Source: Apostichopus japonicus (Eukaryota > Echinodermata > Holothuroidea > Aspidochirotida > Stichopodidae). From it: a DNA stretch of 64,000 nucleotides. The DNA is taken from NCBI RefSeq assembly GCF_037975245.1, contig NC_092583.1, positions 10,268,764-10,332,763 on the forward strand. Reading direction: 5' to 3'. The notes below the pieces were generated by a model that was not told the origin of the DNA, did no database searches, and was given only the letters and a program-made list of their open reading frames with translations. Position 1 is the first letter of the stretch. Every line of letters begins with the position of its first letter. Positions 49,322 through 63,795 of the stretch are shown piece after piece. The translations under genes were made by a program, and so were the position numbers.

Positions 49322-52300
49322 GGCTTATTTCATTTTCTTCCCGTCATTCAAAGATATTTCTAGTTTTATTTGCTTTTTTTATATCTATAATGAAAGCTTC
49401 CTTATTACTTTTTCAGGTTGACTAGTATCTTATTTCGTTCCCTGTATTCTTTCTCCTTTTTTTCTTTTTTTTTTCTCTTGGCGGGTTTTCTACAAATTCT
49501 TCCGAAAACAAGCTGTTTCCTGTTGTCAGTAATTTTCCACTAAGGAAATTTCGCTAATCAAACAAGTCACTGGTGACAAGCAAACATGACAAAACGAGTC
49601 TTGGCTAAAACCAAATATATTCGGTAGCATCTGGAATATAGTTACACAACGTTTTCCATGAAAGCTGTTGGCATGTCAGAGTGCTTTACACAAGGAGTGT
49701 GGAGAAGATGAGAAGGGGAGGAAGAAGGAGAATGGGTGGTGAGGTGGTTGCACTTGACATCATAATTGAACTATCCTTATGGTAGAACTTAAGATTGAAA
49801 AAAAACGTCATTAGGTTATCAGTGAGATCAAGGAAAAACAACAATCAGGGAAATTAGTTTTTTTTTAAAGAATGTTTGAATGGAAGACACCTGAGTATGC
49901 ATGGGTGTCATGAATATGTGTTTGGGGACCACCTACTCCATCACCAAGTAAAACTGGCCAAAAATATTCCTGAAAACTTTGACTCAGGAAAATGTTTATT
50001 AGCAATTGGCCAACTGAAAAGTTGTTGCCCCACCCATTCACAATCTGCTTTCACTCCAGGTTGTACTTCCATACCAATTTTTAAATTGTGAAGAATGACC
50101 CTTTACTACATATGAGGTCCATCAATTAAATTTTAAGTAGATGGACTACTCAGTCTAATATATGGACCATTATGTCAGTTCCTCAGATGTGACACAAAAC
50201 TGAGTAGAATAATAGATCAAGTTTTTATGCTCTCAAATGAAATATTTACAAATGCGTTACAAATTTGTCAAGTACAATTGGCACTGAATATCATCTAAGG
50301 GTCCACTGTTATGTATATGGAAGTAAAAGAAAACAGTTTTTTGGCTTCGGGATATTAAAATTTATAACATGGATTAACCTTTTATGTTAAGGTCTACACT
50401 GAGGAACCAATGACATCATAAATTTAGCCTTAAAGGAGCATTCATGAGTGAGATTTAGCATTTAATAAAAAAAAAGCTGAATATATTGAAAACCAGAGAA
50501 GCTATGGAGAAACTACTAACCATAATTTTTTTCCTGTTGGACTATGACACATGAAGATTATAATTTTGCCTCAAGTCACCGTTCAAAACCTATAGCGACT
50601 GTTCAATGTACCATATTAAGTGACCTACATTAAATTACCTACATGTTTTAATTTATTCACACATAACATTACGGCTAAGTTCTTATTTATTTGTTCTATA
50701 TACACATCTTGTTCGTTAATTAACATTACCTGCAACTGGCCTGTATAATTCTGTTCATAGCAAGACAAAATGTCTGACGTTATCCGTTCTCCTTCGGAAT
50801 GCCGTCTCCGCAATATGTTTAACCAGCTTTCTCTCCGTCAATCGACAACTCCGATGCGCTCTCACGTGTGTTATAACATTGATCATGTCGTTGATTAGAT
50901 TAGTACCTTTGGTCCACTTTTGATTTTTAGTCAATGACAAGATTATATCCTTGTCTGTCTACTACTCGAACTACTGCAGATACCTGGCATTTATGTTATG
51001 CAAGCTTGTGCTTATAACTACTTTTGAATTTCAAAAAGGAGTTTTAAAAACAGACAGGTACACACCCCCCCCCACCCCTATCCCCCTCCCCACCAGATGT
51101 ACACCTGGATACAGATTTTATTTTTAAATGTGTTTGCATTTAATCAATATTCATATCTAGTACATACAAAGTGAAGGGTTTAAATTTTCTTTAAAAGTAT
51201 TTTCTGTTTCTATGTTAAATTTACATCTGTAAATGATAATCAGTTTGAGACAAAATACTCTCATAATACTTTTGTATTTTTTTTTTTTACAATAGTCATG
51301 AAAACTGGTTTATATTAAATTCTTTTCATAATATAGTTGTCATACTTTAAACATTGTTTTAATATTTAAAAAATAAGATGTAGATGAGGTATGTCCAGTT
51401 AAAACAAGAATTATCGTTGAACGTAAGTTATGTAAATATAAAAGATAAATGTTATACTATTCCTCCCCCTTCCATGCCTACCCCCCCTCCCCCCTCCCAT
51501 CGTTGTCATCCTCAAGTATTGTTTCACTAAAACATTTAACATTGCAGGAACCACAAGTAACGGAAGAATTTGATCATTACTTCCTCAAGGAGAGAATCTT
51601 AAAATGAATGTGGCAGGTTTTATCAACAATAAGTGAAAAGATATGGGAGGGAACCAATGCCACAGTTGCAGACTGTCATTTTCAGGAAATATCTGACATA
51701 CAAATAAACGAAGCAATAAGTTAGCAAGGTTTCCTTTTTGTTGTTCGAGAGTGTGTTTGTGTGACACACTTTTCAGTTACAAAGTATTGGTGAAAATATT
51801 TCAATTTTCCAGGAGAAATCCATTCTCAGGGGGGTGAGATGGGGGGGAGGAGATAAAGTTGTCACATATGAGGAGGCTTTATTCCAATTATTCCTATAAA
51901 CATTTGACTATTCTCATCTACTGTAGATGTAAACTGACGCCCCTCTAAAGATGTCAAGGGATCCATTAACGCATTTTACCAATTCTGTCTCTAATGTTAC
52001 ATCTGGAAAGGAGTTTATTATAAGTCTGATAAATGATGGAATTTGGAGACAAGTGGCATTTACGGATGTGTTTGTCGAGCAAATTATTTTTAGGGAGTAC
52101 GGAAAAGAAAGGTGTCGATACCTGTACCAAAAAGAATTTCACAAAAAGGGATTAAATCCAAAGCAAGAAATTGGAGGGGGGAGGGGAAGGGAGGGGGCTA
52201 ATGGTTTATGAGGTTGTAGGAAATACAAGTTTCTTAGTTGTTTAATGCTAAATTCGATCCACTTTCTTCAAAGTTTGCCAGAGAAGTTTGAAAGCAAATC

Positions 52301-55300
52301 CAGAGACATATGGGCGAAACTTTGAGTGATTCTTATTTTACTGCCAGATAATTCTTCATACATGTTTTCACTGAGATGCTTAATGGTGAAGTTGACGCTC
52401 TTTTGATACCTCTAAATGCCTCAAATGGGTTCAGATCTCAAGGAAAGTACTTTTGGAAGAACTTCTCCCAATTATTAGGTTTTGATAAAACTTAGGGCCC
52501 AATACAAATGACCCTTTAATCCATTGGGATTATGGTGACCTTAATATCACCGACAGTTCAAAAAAAGTAATTTGGTTAAAAATCTGTTTTCCTGAAGTCC
52601 AGCCTAAAAATATTGACATTTCTGGTGATAACACTGTTAAGCCCCTTCAGGCCCTGCATGGATGACCTTGGAAGTTATAATTTCTCTGCTTCTCTATTTT
52701 AATCGGTATGACAGGTGTCTAATACTGACTTAAGTGTAAAGAATTTCTTATAAATCTTTTACAAAATCTTGATAAATGTTTATCTGGATCATTTCCTTAA
52801 CCAGGAAAAAAAGCCTTAGGGTTAGACACAGAGCAAATGCACCGTGCTGACAGAATAGTTTAAAAGATATAGACTAGCTATATAGCCTCTGAAAAAGAGA
52901 GAGAAAATAATAAAAGGGAGACTAATGGAGAAGTGATTTCGTGCCTTCCGTGCACCCTCTTTCCATTAAAGGCGCGACACGATGGCGTAAAATTAAGGAT
53001 ATCAGTCGAGCAGTCACAAAGTCGTGACTTTTAGAGGTCGATCTCACCTTTTTGCCATCGGATTCCTTCCGACGGCTGTCGATGAAAGACGATCCAATAT
53101 TTTTTGTTTTTTCTTGTGGAGGAGCCGAGCAGATCTGATCTAGGAAGGGCTGAGAGAGTTTTTTCTTGGGGTGGATGTAAGTCAGAAATCAATCCATCAA
53201 TTTATACAAAGCTGTGACTATAACAGTCAATAAATTCCTTTGTTCGAGTTGGTTGGTCGGTTGGTCCGAGAGATGACAAAAGTAGGGCAAGATTTAACCC
53301 TCTGGATTAATGTACCCACAAACACAGAGAGAACTTAATATCTATCATGTAAAATCATGGTGTACCACACTATGGAATTTAGGTTTATATCCATAAGTTA
53401 ATGACACAAAAACTAGCTGTGATCTGTGGTATGGTAAAATCTGTGTACCAAGGTACTCCTCTCAAAACAAGTTCCAGGAAAGCCTTTTAAAATTGATCAC
53501 AGTTAGGGTTGAAGACAAAATTCAAAATTCAAATTTTTATTTAAGGACACTTTGACTGCATTGCTTAACAGAAATTATGGACAAATTGGGTTCATTGTAC
53601 TTGAGTACTTCAATTGAATGTTGCTGAAATAATTTCTTATTATGAATTGCTATGATTTTTTGGTCACTAAGAATATTAAGATATTTCTAAAACCAAAAAC
53701 ATCCTCTTTAAAGTTGTTCTTTGATTTTGCTCCTTGTATAACATTTCACTGTGTTTTTCCAGAAGGTCAGGTTTCATTTCTAGTAATGAAGAAGAATAAG
53801 CTTAGAAATGACTGAAATTATTTGTGTTTATGCAAATGATTATCATATTAAAAATGAAAACCAATTTCTGGACGAAACAACGTTTCTAAATTTTAAAATG
53901 GAAACATTAAGTTTTCTTGTAATTAAAAAACTATTAAGATTCATTTGCTGACAAATTATTTGAGATGATTGTCTTAATGCAATGAATTGCAATCTTATGT
54001 TTGATTAATAAGTTTGGTAAAGATGCTGAGCTGGGTTTCGTTTTCAAGTGCTTTTACATACTTTTGAACATTAAAACAAAAATTTTGTTAAAAAATATTT
54101 GAAATGTTTTAAGTTTGTGAAAGTTTTTAAAATTTAAAATTTTTTAAAAATTTAAAATTTAATTTTTTTTTTTTTTTAAATTTGATGTTTTTTTTTAAAT
54201 TTTGAACATTTTAAATTATTATATTTTTTGTACTTTTGAACTACTACCATTTGAATCACGACTTTGAATGAAAAAGATGATTTAATGTGTATGAGGGCAT
54301 GCAAAAGATGATTAATGTGTATGTGGGAATGAAGTTTCACGACAGTTCATGTTCTCTGTTTTGACCCAGCTGTCATCCACCACCCACCCATCTTCTATTT
54401 CACCCACAAAAAAAAGAGAGAAAAAAAGAGAAAAAGAATAACAATAAAAATGAAATTTTCCCCATTGCTGTATGCCTCATATGAAATTTTGCGATAACTT
54501 TAATAGGGCCAAACTCTTAAATTTGAGCCATAAAATTAATGTCACTTTTGTTATTGACCGGATGACATTAATATTTACTGGCAGGTAGAGGTTACCCACA
54601 AACACATTCCTAGGAAACAGACTTAAATTATGAAATCTAGGACACATATCACCACCATCGTCACTCAGTGATGTGATATTACATGATAATCATCAATTCT
54701 CAAGAAAGGCAAGGTGGGGGGGGGGCAGGGGGAGGGGCATGGGAAAATATGAGGGGGACCCTGAAAAATATGAGATGAAGGATAGTGTATGCTCATTTTC
54801 ATAATATTCTGAAATATAAATTTGGAAGTGTTTTAAACTATGCCTGTGAAATAATTGTTGTGGTGCCAAAGGCCCAACTTGCTTCATTCACACTTTTCTA
54901 TAAATGTATGAAGCGCAAACTGTTCCCCCACCCCCCCCCCCCCTCCTGAGGTAACACATACTGAACTGTCAAGAGTAAGTATCTGTAGTCTATGTATATG
55001 AAAAGAGAGCCACGGTAATATTATAATTTGGTAAATTCGCAGCAGAGCCGATGAAATTATCCCCCAAAAATATTTCTACCCTTGGTTAGAGTGAAATAAT
55101 GATACAACCCAATTGAGCACTAAAATCACATCACAAGGGCCTGTCTGGTGTTGGATCTTTTACATTTGACACTCTCAACCTGCCCATCTCCCCCCATCCC
55201 CTCCCCCCTCAACAGGCCCATTCCCAGCACCATTCTGACTTGTTATATCTCTGTTCTTGGATATTAGATGATAGTAATATTGTTGAATATGTGTTCCTTA

Positions 55301-57460
55301 CCTCTCCTCCATCCTCCTCCCTCATTCATCTCCCTCCTCCTCCCCCTCCCTCTCCCGTATCTCCCCTCGCTTTCCTCAATCTCTCCCCCCCTCCCCTTCC
55401 AACTACCTACTTCCCCTCTACCCCATCTCACTTATCTGTCTGTTGTTATCATAAAAGAGGATTAATAATAATATATTTTTTGGGAAGTAGATGCCTAAAG
55501 CCTGCATGTTGTACATCCACGGGCATCCATGTACGATAATAATACAAATGTCGAGCCGTTCATGAATTCTACCACACACTCTGTCATCTCAAACACATCC
55601 TGGCCGTCCGCAAAAATATCTCGACAACTGTGCCGAAGCTGGCTCTGCGACATCAAACTGTGAGGCAATTAGTCGGGTGTCATTCTATTGAATTCCCAAA
55701 GGTTCTCCTGATATCGTTTCGCAGACCCGAGTTAATATCGCTAGCGACTCAGACAGCTAAATTAATAAGCGCTTTATGTTGATCATAAAACCGAGATAGC
55801 ACCCGCACGTCTCTTTGAAAGGGGGGGGGGGATAGGAGGGAGGAGGGAAGGCATTGTTGTATCATCAATTCTATTTCATATCAGCTGGACTGCTAAAGCT
55901 TGTTCTTGCTTTAAGATCTATCTATAATTTGATGTAAAACACTTGGGGTGAACTCGGGCACTTTATCAGCAGGCAATGTGTGGGAAGCTGGACAGAATGG
56001 CCCATGCTGGTTTTAGGTCAGTCGTAGCCAACTAAACAATATGAAGCAGAAATAATCATTGTTCCTGCTGGTTCAGTAGATTGGACTTTAGTATATCACT
56101 TTTCAGAGAATTAGAGCTCATCAAACCTGCTTAGCTGGTCAGTGTTACTCTTCTGTGGGCAAATAATGTATGAGACTTATACAATGAAAAAACCGTATAT
56201 CATTATTGGAGGCTGATCGAGAAGGACATTAGTCTCCATGATGTGTTTGTTTGCTCACTTAGTCATGATTTGTTGTCAAGCTTAATGTTTTAAAGCTTAA
56301 ACATGAAGCATGATTTAAATAGTACAAGGTTATTGTGCAGCTGACATCATCTACAATAGTCTGAGTAGCTAGCCTTTTGTTTGTCACTTTTGGAAGTAAT
56401 TTTGATCTAAACTAAGTCTTGTTCTGAAAGTATCAATACTACAACTTGGTAGAAATACTCTCTCTGAAGTCCGATGAAGTTTTTCAATGGAGTGAAATGT
56501 TTGTCAGCAAATGGATCGATTGTTTTTCACTACATATTGTTTTATCCTTTTTTTCTAATTATCATATGTATGAATCATAACAGATCAACAAATTTGTCTC
56601 CAGTATTTAATTTCACTACTTATTATTAATTATATATATTATTATTAATTCCCCCTCTTGGATCAAAATGTAAAAGTCATCAATTTTATCTATTTTCTAC
56701 AAAATGTCAAAACAAGATCTTTTATGCAATAAATTTTAAACATCTATAGTCTTATCCATTTTATGACCATATAATCAATCCACTGGCAGTAAACATTGTG
56801 ATGAAAATTGCTAGCTAAAAAAAAATAAAATATAAAAATTCTTACTATATCATATTTTGGCTTTATACTGCAGCACTTTTAAGGAGAAGCATTTTGGAGT
56901 TTTTAAAACACCTGACTTCTTGTAATAAAACCCTTGAAATAATTCCCCCCCTCCTCCCATTGGATTCTTTGGTGGGAATTTTGTCATATTTGGCACCTCT
57001 TGAGGCCCAGATATGGCACATTATCTCAGGCTTTCTCTGTTGTAGAAAGGGTTTCGTTTGAATTCCTACTTTGATAGGTCATCGGGAGAACATTTTCAGA
57101 CCTGTACTTGTGACATCTAATTATTATTTGCTTAACTATACTTCTACTCCCTACACTTGTTTCTGTTGGCATTTATGCAAATGTGTTTTACTTCAGTTTT
57201 ATTGTTATAATTAGTTACGTAACTGTTTGGTATTTAACATGTATATAAAGTTTGCACGTGGAATTAGACAAGGAGTTGGATTTACATGACTGCTGTGTTC
57301 GGTTTACTTGTCTTATACTTGTTTATTCCCCTGACTGAACCATCATTTCAGATATATGCAATATGAAAAAAAAACTTAAAAACTTGTCTTCAGCCGATTG
57401 GTGGTCATATTTTTGGCCTCAACACTGGGGTCCCCCTGACGCCTGTACCCCGGGAGTTGG
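49322..57460. other. Gene-free AT-rich interval with two GC-richer islands
   Basis: No splice-bounded coding segment is convincing. It contains A/T palindromic sequence at 54120-54215, C-rich tracts near 51063, 54923 and 55310-55430, and two complex, non-repetitive patches (about 52930-53095 and 55560-55830) that could be regulatory. The spacing would also fit a large intron of a gene whose exons lie outside. Confidence 0.4.
55560..55830. promoter_or_regulatory. Candidate non-coding regulatory island
   Basis: A 270-bp complex patch in AT-rich surroundings with several TAAT/ATTA homeodomain-type cores (GAGTTAATATCG, AAATTAATAAGC) and no open frame. Conservation cannot be tested here, so this is only a candidate. 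Confidence 0.2.
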
Positions 57461-57491
57461 CACACGCCACATCGGCCTAGTTACGCCAATG
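57460..57491. mobile_element. Solo hAT-type right terminus
   Basis: Ends CCTAGTTACGCCAATG, that is CATTGGCGTAACTAGG in reverse, a CAG/CAT-GGCG type terminus. A partner left end was not found nearby. Confidence 0.4.
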
Positions 57492-57531
57492 TATTCTCCT
57501 CCCTTTCCTCACTCTAACCCTTAATGCATCG

Positions 57532-57840
57532 CACACACGTATGAGGAATTTGCCAAGGGAGGGGGGGGCAAAACTGTAGGCAAACTATCAAAGCTGTAGA
57601 TACGGAATTGCATACTATTTAAGTGTAGCGCCACTATGAGTTGGCGTGAAGCGTACAAGAACATTTTGGCCGAAATTGCCTCCCAGATCGCTGGAACTGG
57701 CACTTCCCAGGCCTTGTTAGTTGCATCTTAGCATTTTCTCTTTGAAATTAATAGCGATATCATAAAAACATACAAAAAAAATATGCTCAAGGGGGGCGAC
57801 TGCCCCCTTCGCCCCCCCACCTCCCTTGGCTACGCGCCTG
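57532..57840. mobile_element. hAT-like non-autonomous element (309 bp), same core as 22.1 kb
   Basis: The right end in reverse complement is CAGGCGCGTAGCCAAGGGAGG. The left end carries GCCAAGGGAGG after a diverged start with about 10 extra bases. ATGCATCG flanks both sides (57524-57531 and 57841-57848; the match extends to 12 bp). The core hairpin GCGCCA...TGGCGT is at 57628-57647, followed by GAAGCGTACAAGAACATTTT and a CCCAGATCGCTGGAA block. Confidence 0.82.
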
Positions 57841-57848
57841 ATGCATCG

Positions 57849-59694
57849 CACATACATGTGGCCACATGTTTGTGATATATATGTCTGATTCTGTTAGTCC
57901 CACAAAGCCAAAGTAAAATCTGACAGCAAAATAAAATACGCCATTAGACATTTTGCAGCACAGGAACACACAGCGTCCTCCTTTTCTTGTCCTAGTTCTT
58001 TGGTCTGTGAGCCAGTAATACATTTCGTCTTTTGTTTGATCTGAAATGGAAATTATATCCAAGGATAAAACTTAGAATACAAAAATTGCAGAATTTTCTT
58101 CTTTTATGGAAATTTTCAGTGAAGGCATATTTTCATTCTATAGACTGCTTTCAATGACAGGAAACCTGACAAATTATCCCGTAGTGATCCTTTCCTTTTT
58201 TTTAAGCCAAAAAACAGACCTTTTTTAAAGAGTATAAGATAAGGTCAAGGGGAAAAATAGGTTCAATGATTCACACTAGCTACTTACTGAGAACAATTAC
58301 TTAAAAGTGTGAAAAAAGATTCAAAGGTTTTATCATGACAAGAGATTCAAAAGGTTTTTATCTGATAATAAATCGCTTTTATCCGATAACAATGCCATTT
58401 AATGGCAACAAAGACCTTTTGTTCATTTTCAGCTATTTTTCATTCACAGGTTACCTATAATAAGTGTGCATGACCTTCTACCAACAGTTAGCATTGCTGC
58501 TTCTAATGGGCAACAGCAACAGACTTTAATAGGAACATCAATGTAATTTCTGTCACCTTCTTGAACAAACTACAAGGACAAGGCTATGTGTGGTTTTTTA
58601 AAAACCAGACCTGAGTAATAAACCTATGTTAGCAGGGGGGGGGGTGGAGGGTAAGGGGTCATGTAACTATCAAATTCAGGGGCCCAATGTGTATGGGAAG
58701 GAGGATGGCTGGGAGCCATGGACTCCAAATCATTTCATAGCATTGATTGCCACATGGCTATATAGTACTGCCATAGCTAGGTGACAAATCCACCACCTTA
58801 ATATTAGACTGTCCTAGCTGCCCCCCCCCTCCCCCCTCTCCCACCTCCAACTCAGACCTGTGGCAGGGTCCCTGACATTGATTTAGAGAGCCTGATACAT
58901 ACAACATCTAAATTCCAGTTATTACTTTTACAAAGTATTAAAGTCTCAATGTGTGTTTGTTGAGGAAGTTTGGAAAACAAACTTCCGCAGCAGATTCAAT
59001 ATTTCTTTTTCTAAATACACTCTGACCAGGTGGGTTTAATGGAGAAAATCTGTCGCAATCAAAAGAAAGAAATTCATTTTCTGTTGCCCTGCTGGCGTGA
59101 ACGATTTACCATAAAATCACTGCGACCGCCCATATCGGCATGTTCATTACACAAATGTAACCTACATATACTTGTATCGTCCACATTTTTTGCCAATTTC
59201 ACAGAGGAAACGTCTGAAAACACCTGTTTATTCTTTGCAATGGAAGGAAATGACACTATTTCTCAAGCTAAATCGGTAAGACCGAAAGAAAGATATACAA
59301 TTCAAGAGAAGGGACCTAACACAGACTAGCACATAGGCCTAACGGTCGTCAAAAAAACAGAGAGATTTGATTGGCGCATGATCAGTTGGGCAGGGCTCGC
59401 AAATTTTGAATGAAGTTTGTAGAATCTATGGACTCGTTAAAAAATTTGGCGAATTTATTCAGCTCAAAATGTTTAACGACAGATAACTCAAAAAAATAAT
59501 GATTATTAATATGAAAATTGCCGCAACGGTGTAATTTTCACTGAGCTTTTAGGTCAGTAAGCTGGAAAAGTCGAAGTTAAAATATGGCAAACACATTAAG
59601 ACTTTAACTAAGTAGCAAATTTTCTTTAAAATTACTAATTGTAAAAGACAGTAATTACCAATTCATTGGATGTGTAATACTGAGAGCATACAAG
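57849..59694. other. Intergenic; one weak first-exon candidate
   Basis: At 59239-59274 an ATG opens MEGNDTISQAKS and runs into a good donor (TCG then GTAAGA) on the plus strand. It is isolated and has no recognised downstream exon in the window. C-runs and G-runs occur near 58635 and 58819. Confidence 0.3.
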
Positions 59695-59860
59695 GAGCTC
59701 CATGCATACTCATTATATCCCCTTCCCTACAAACAAATAGGAAAGCCCTGAGCTCCATGCATGCTCATTGTATCCCCTTCCCTATAAACAGATAGGAAAG
59801 CCCCTGAGCTCCATACATGCTCATTGTATCCCCTTCCCTATAAGCAAATAGGAAAGCTCC
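59695..59860. repeat. Minisatellite, three 55-56-bp units
   Basis: Units begin at 59695, 59750 and 59806 with GAGCTCCAT and contain TATCCCCTTCCCTA and ATAGGAAAGC. Identity between units is about 90 percent. The last unit runs into a CATA tract. Confidence 0.92.
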
Positions 59861-61386
59861 ATACATACATACATACTGAAGAAGAATCAGATATAAACAT
59901 AAAAGAGAGCAATTTACCACTAAATTGTGGTACAATTCTTTTTTTTTTACCACAAATGACTAATATTGTTTCTATATTTTTTTTGCACTTTAAGCAAGAC
60001 ACAAGGTGTCATAACACATTATATTAATTCACAGACTAATTCAGAAGTCTCTTTCCCCCCCCCCCCCTTCTTTTCAAGAAAAAAGAGCACTTGAATGACA
60101 GTTGACCCTAAAGTGCTTTGCATTTTTATTTTTTTTTATTTTTATTTTTCTGTCTTTCTGCAGCATACCATCAAATCTACGGAAAGACTATGCGGGGGAA
60201 AAAAATGGAACAACAAAAGGGTTAATGGGTAAGAATCGGGAAAGGAGACCGCAAAGCATACCACCGCTTTGCGTCGGAAATATCCTGAGGCTAAAAACCG
60301 ACACAAAGCCCCAATATTGAAATGAAAACAAGACTATGGTATTGCAGGAGGTCAGTCAGAAAGAATGAAGATAATGCTAAATGAATAGTTAAAAAAAAAA
60401 TTGACAAGGTTCTGCCCGTGCTTGATATCTGAGTAATGAAATGGACAGCTAGCTGACGAAACTGATACTGCGTAGCTGGATGATTGTGGGTAGTAATAGC
60501 AGAATAAGGATTCATTTTTTATTGTGATATCGATAGCTTTAATGAATAATTTATACCCACAGTAAAATAGTTGTGGCTGAAAGGTTTGGTCGATCCATAT
60601 ATCGCTGGTACAGAGTGAAAAGTATGAAAGACTAATTCTTTTAAATGATTTGTACCTATTTAGAATAATACAAAAAAAGGGGGATAGCACATTCTTCATA
60701 GTCTGTCGAGGAAGTTAGTATTAAAGAAGGGAGAATGAAATTTACACACCTAATTTATTAAACAGAAATGTTATTGTTCTTTCCTCAATTTCATCTCAGC
60801 CGGCGTAGTCTCAAGGTTTCTACTTTTCCTTCCGTATATTATGAAAATAAAAAATGAAATGAAATTTCCCCACCCCCAGATTTTACCACAGACCCCAGGG
60901 CTGTCATTCAGATGTCCCCCCCCCTTTCACCATTCCTGGATCAGAGTATTATTACCAAGCCATTTCTAAGCAGATTTCAAACACTAAAATGCAAGTTTCA
61001 TAGCCTTTGTTTTACGAATAGTTATATTGACACTCTCGACTACCAGGGATGCAACCAAGTATACTTCTAGGTCATTTGTCCCCCCCCATAAAGATTTCTG
61101 GGGTCGGGACTCGCCCACCCCCCCCCAAACTGGCAGACAGTATGTACACAAATTCATAGTGTAAAGTTCATAGATATGACATAGCATAAGCGGTAGGCAT
61201 ACAACATAAGCAATAAAAAAAAATCTTCAACATTGTTTCAAAACTTGTAACATATAGCACAATTTTGCATCAAATCCTAAACAGCCTCCATCTGACCAAA
61301 TTTCTCAAAGGGGAGTGGGACACAATCAATTCCAAAGGGAAGTTACAACCTCCCCCACCCCCACCCCGACTCCCCCTCCACCCCCC
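59861..61386. other. Intergenic, no gene recognised
   Basis: Short frames only, with C-runs at about 60055-60067, 60917-60925 and 61080-61087. Confidence 0.45.
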
Positions 61387-61760
61387 CAGTGGCGGAGCGT
61401 CCATACAGTCAGGGGGGCGGATGCCCCCCCCCCTGACGGACTCAAATGGACTGCTGGCGCCCTTTTCACCTATTTCCCACTTTTTACTTATTCACGATTA
61501 TTGACTTTTTTATTGCACTCTCATCTACCTATTTGACATTTGTCACATTTTGTTGGCGATGACACCTATTTTTCTTTGTTTATCTGCAAATTAGCAAGGC
61601 CTAGAAAGGGTAATTTCCAGCGATCTAGGGAGTATCTTTACTCAAAATATTTCTGTACGCTCCGCGCCAACCCGTGGTGGCGCTCCGCTTAGAAAGTGTT
61701 GAAAGCGCCCCTACAGACCATTCTCGACCCCCCTGACAAATACCCCTAGCTCCGCCACTG
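61387..61760. mobile_element. hAT-like non-autonomous element (374 bp), same core, inverted orientation
   Basis: Left end CAGTGGCGGAGCG; right end in reverse complement CAGTGGCGGAGCT (12 identical bases). The shared core lies in the opposite orientation to the 22.1 and 57.5 kb copies: hairpin GCGCCA...TGGCGC at 61664-61683, with the CAGCGATCTAGGGAG block at about 61618-61632. The target duplication is not clear because the insertion is in a poly-C context. Confidence 0.85.
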
Positions 61761-62276
61761 CCCCCCCCCCCCAGGAGAGACATGATCACTCTAATATATT
61801 CACATAAAAGAGTTAATTATGGGGGTGGTGCTGGCAACAGTTTCAACATCACTGAACATTGGTCTCACGACACTACGACCTATTCTGTTGTGTACCACAC
61901 CCAAATTGGACCTCTTAATACAACCTTGAGAAAACCAGTTGCTTTTTGCAATATATATGTTCCCAAAATTTGAGAACCTTGGAACAAGGTAAAGGAAATT
62001 ACTGCCACTGTACAGTAAAGATTCATGCACCTTTGTCTGTAAGTGTAACTGTAACAATATCTCACTTCACATGTCGGCCAACATCTCTTGAGAGATGGTA
62101 AATGACAATACCAGAGAAATAGTAGTTAAATCCATCAATAGGTGGCACCATGGAATTTGTATAGTTGCCGCTAAACTTTCAAAACTGTTTGAGAGAGCTT
62201 ATTATCTTTAGTATTTTTACTGATTTTAGACAGATGAGTTTTAGTCTTGACAGTTATAGTCCAAGAGAAATGTCAA

Positions 62277-62575
62277 AATGCTAATAATGCTAATAATAAT
62301 GCTAATAATAATGCAAATAATAATGCTAATTATAATTATAATGCTAATAATAATGCTAATAATGCTAATAATAATGCTAATTATAATGTTAATTATAGTT
62401 ATAATGCTTATAATAATGCTAATAATGCTAATAATGTCTAATAATGCTAATGTCTAATAATGCATGTCTAATATTGTCTAATATGTCTAATATGTTGAAT
62501 ATGTCTAATAATGCTAAATTATCATGCTAATAATAATGCTAATGTCTAATAATGCTAATAATAATGCTAATAAAT
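62277..62575. repeat. AATAATGCT-type satellite
   Basis: About 300 bases of AATGCT/AATAATGCT units with TAATTAT and ATGTCTA variants toward the right. One frame reads as an N/A repeat; this is a simple-repeat artefact, not a gene. Confidence 0.93.
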
Positions 62576-63795
62576 GTCTCTACAGCTATTCTGATATTCA
62601 CCATTAAAATAAACTAAATCACTCGAATGCTCCTTTAAGGCTAAACTAATGATGAAATTAACCCATTGTTTTATAAATTCTAATAACCCAACCACAACAT
62701 ATTCTTTTATCATGATATAGACAACAGACCACCCACAGATCATACATCCAAAAACCATATTCCAATTCAGTTTTGAGCTGTACCTGAGGGACAGAATATA
62801 TGGTCTGTGCATTAGACTACACTATTCAGTCACTTTAACTGATGACCCTCAACTGTTTAAAGGGACTTTTCTCAAAAATACAGAAATATTTCCTGAACTG
62901 TTGAACGGTGTTTTTTTAACGTTCTTACAACGTAATAAAATTAAGTTTGAGCCTAATAGGTATCCTGCGAACAAGATCAATAATCCAAGAACTGAAAATT
63001 TCTAATAAGTTGATCATTTACTGGAATTAATAGTGATCTTATAAACTGTCTGGGTGACCCCTGCTTTGTGGTGTGTTAATACTATCCTTTAATGTCATAA
63101 TTTAAATATAAATTTGGAAACAATCGACAGAAAGCTGGAGTGACAGCTTACCAATTAAGTGTTCATCAGTCCAATACTCTCAAAAATGTAAAAGGTTCTC
63201 TTTGCCACACATTCATTCAGTTTGCCTTTATTTTTCACAAAGATGTCCAAAAGTCATCGTTTTATGGAAAAGGTTGAAAAGCTGAAGATTTAAGTTTAAA
63301 ACAGTAATTTCCATTATTATTGCCACACACAATTGCACCCTGATCAAATGAATAATTATGAACAAGTGTAACCAACCAATTATAAATCTCATCAGAGCAA
63401 AAAAAGAAAAAAAAAAACAACAGAAATGTGGGTTGTTATATTGCAAAGTCTCTCACTTTAATTAGTGCGTTAATAGAACTCTCGGTAGTTTACAGTAACG
63501 CTAGAATGATCAGAACTGCTCTGATTCAGACCACACTGACAATTTCTTCTCATGTGTGTATGTATGTATGTATGTATTTTGTATGTATTTTAGATTCTAC
63601 TGCAATCAGGAACTCGCGAAGAAGCCTATTGGTTTATCAAAGCCACAAGCTAACCGAAGTCAGTCTCTTACATTCATATTTAACGTCCATGATTATGAAT
63701 TGTCAATTGTCAATTACTTTGTAACTGGACGACATACATTAATCTTGGAGTAACTAGAACCAGGGACCTTATCATTGATTGGAAGGCACCGGCGT
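62576..63795. other. Intergenic, no gene recognised
   Basis: AT-rich with a short TATG tract at about 63556-63580. No exon or RNA gene is supported. Confidence 0.45.

Noticed and set aside
62247-62441. Asn/Ala repeat protein frame
   Set aside because: It is the AATAATGCT satellite read in one frame, with no flanking coding sequence.
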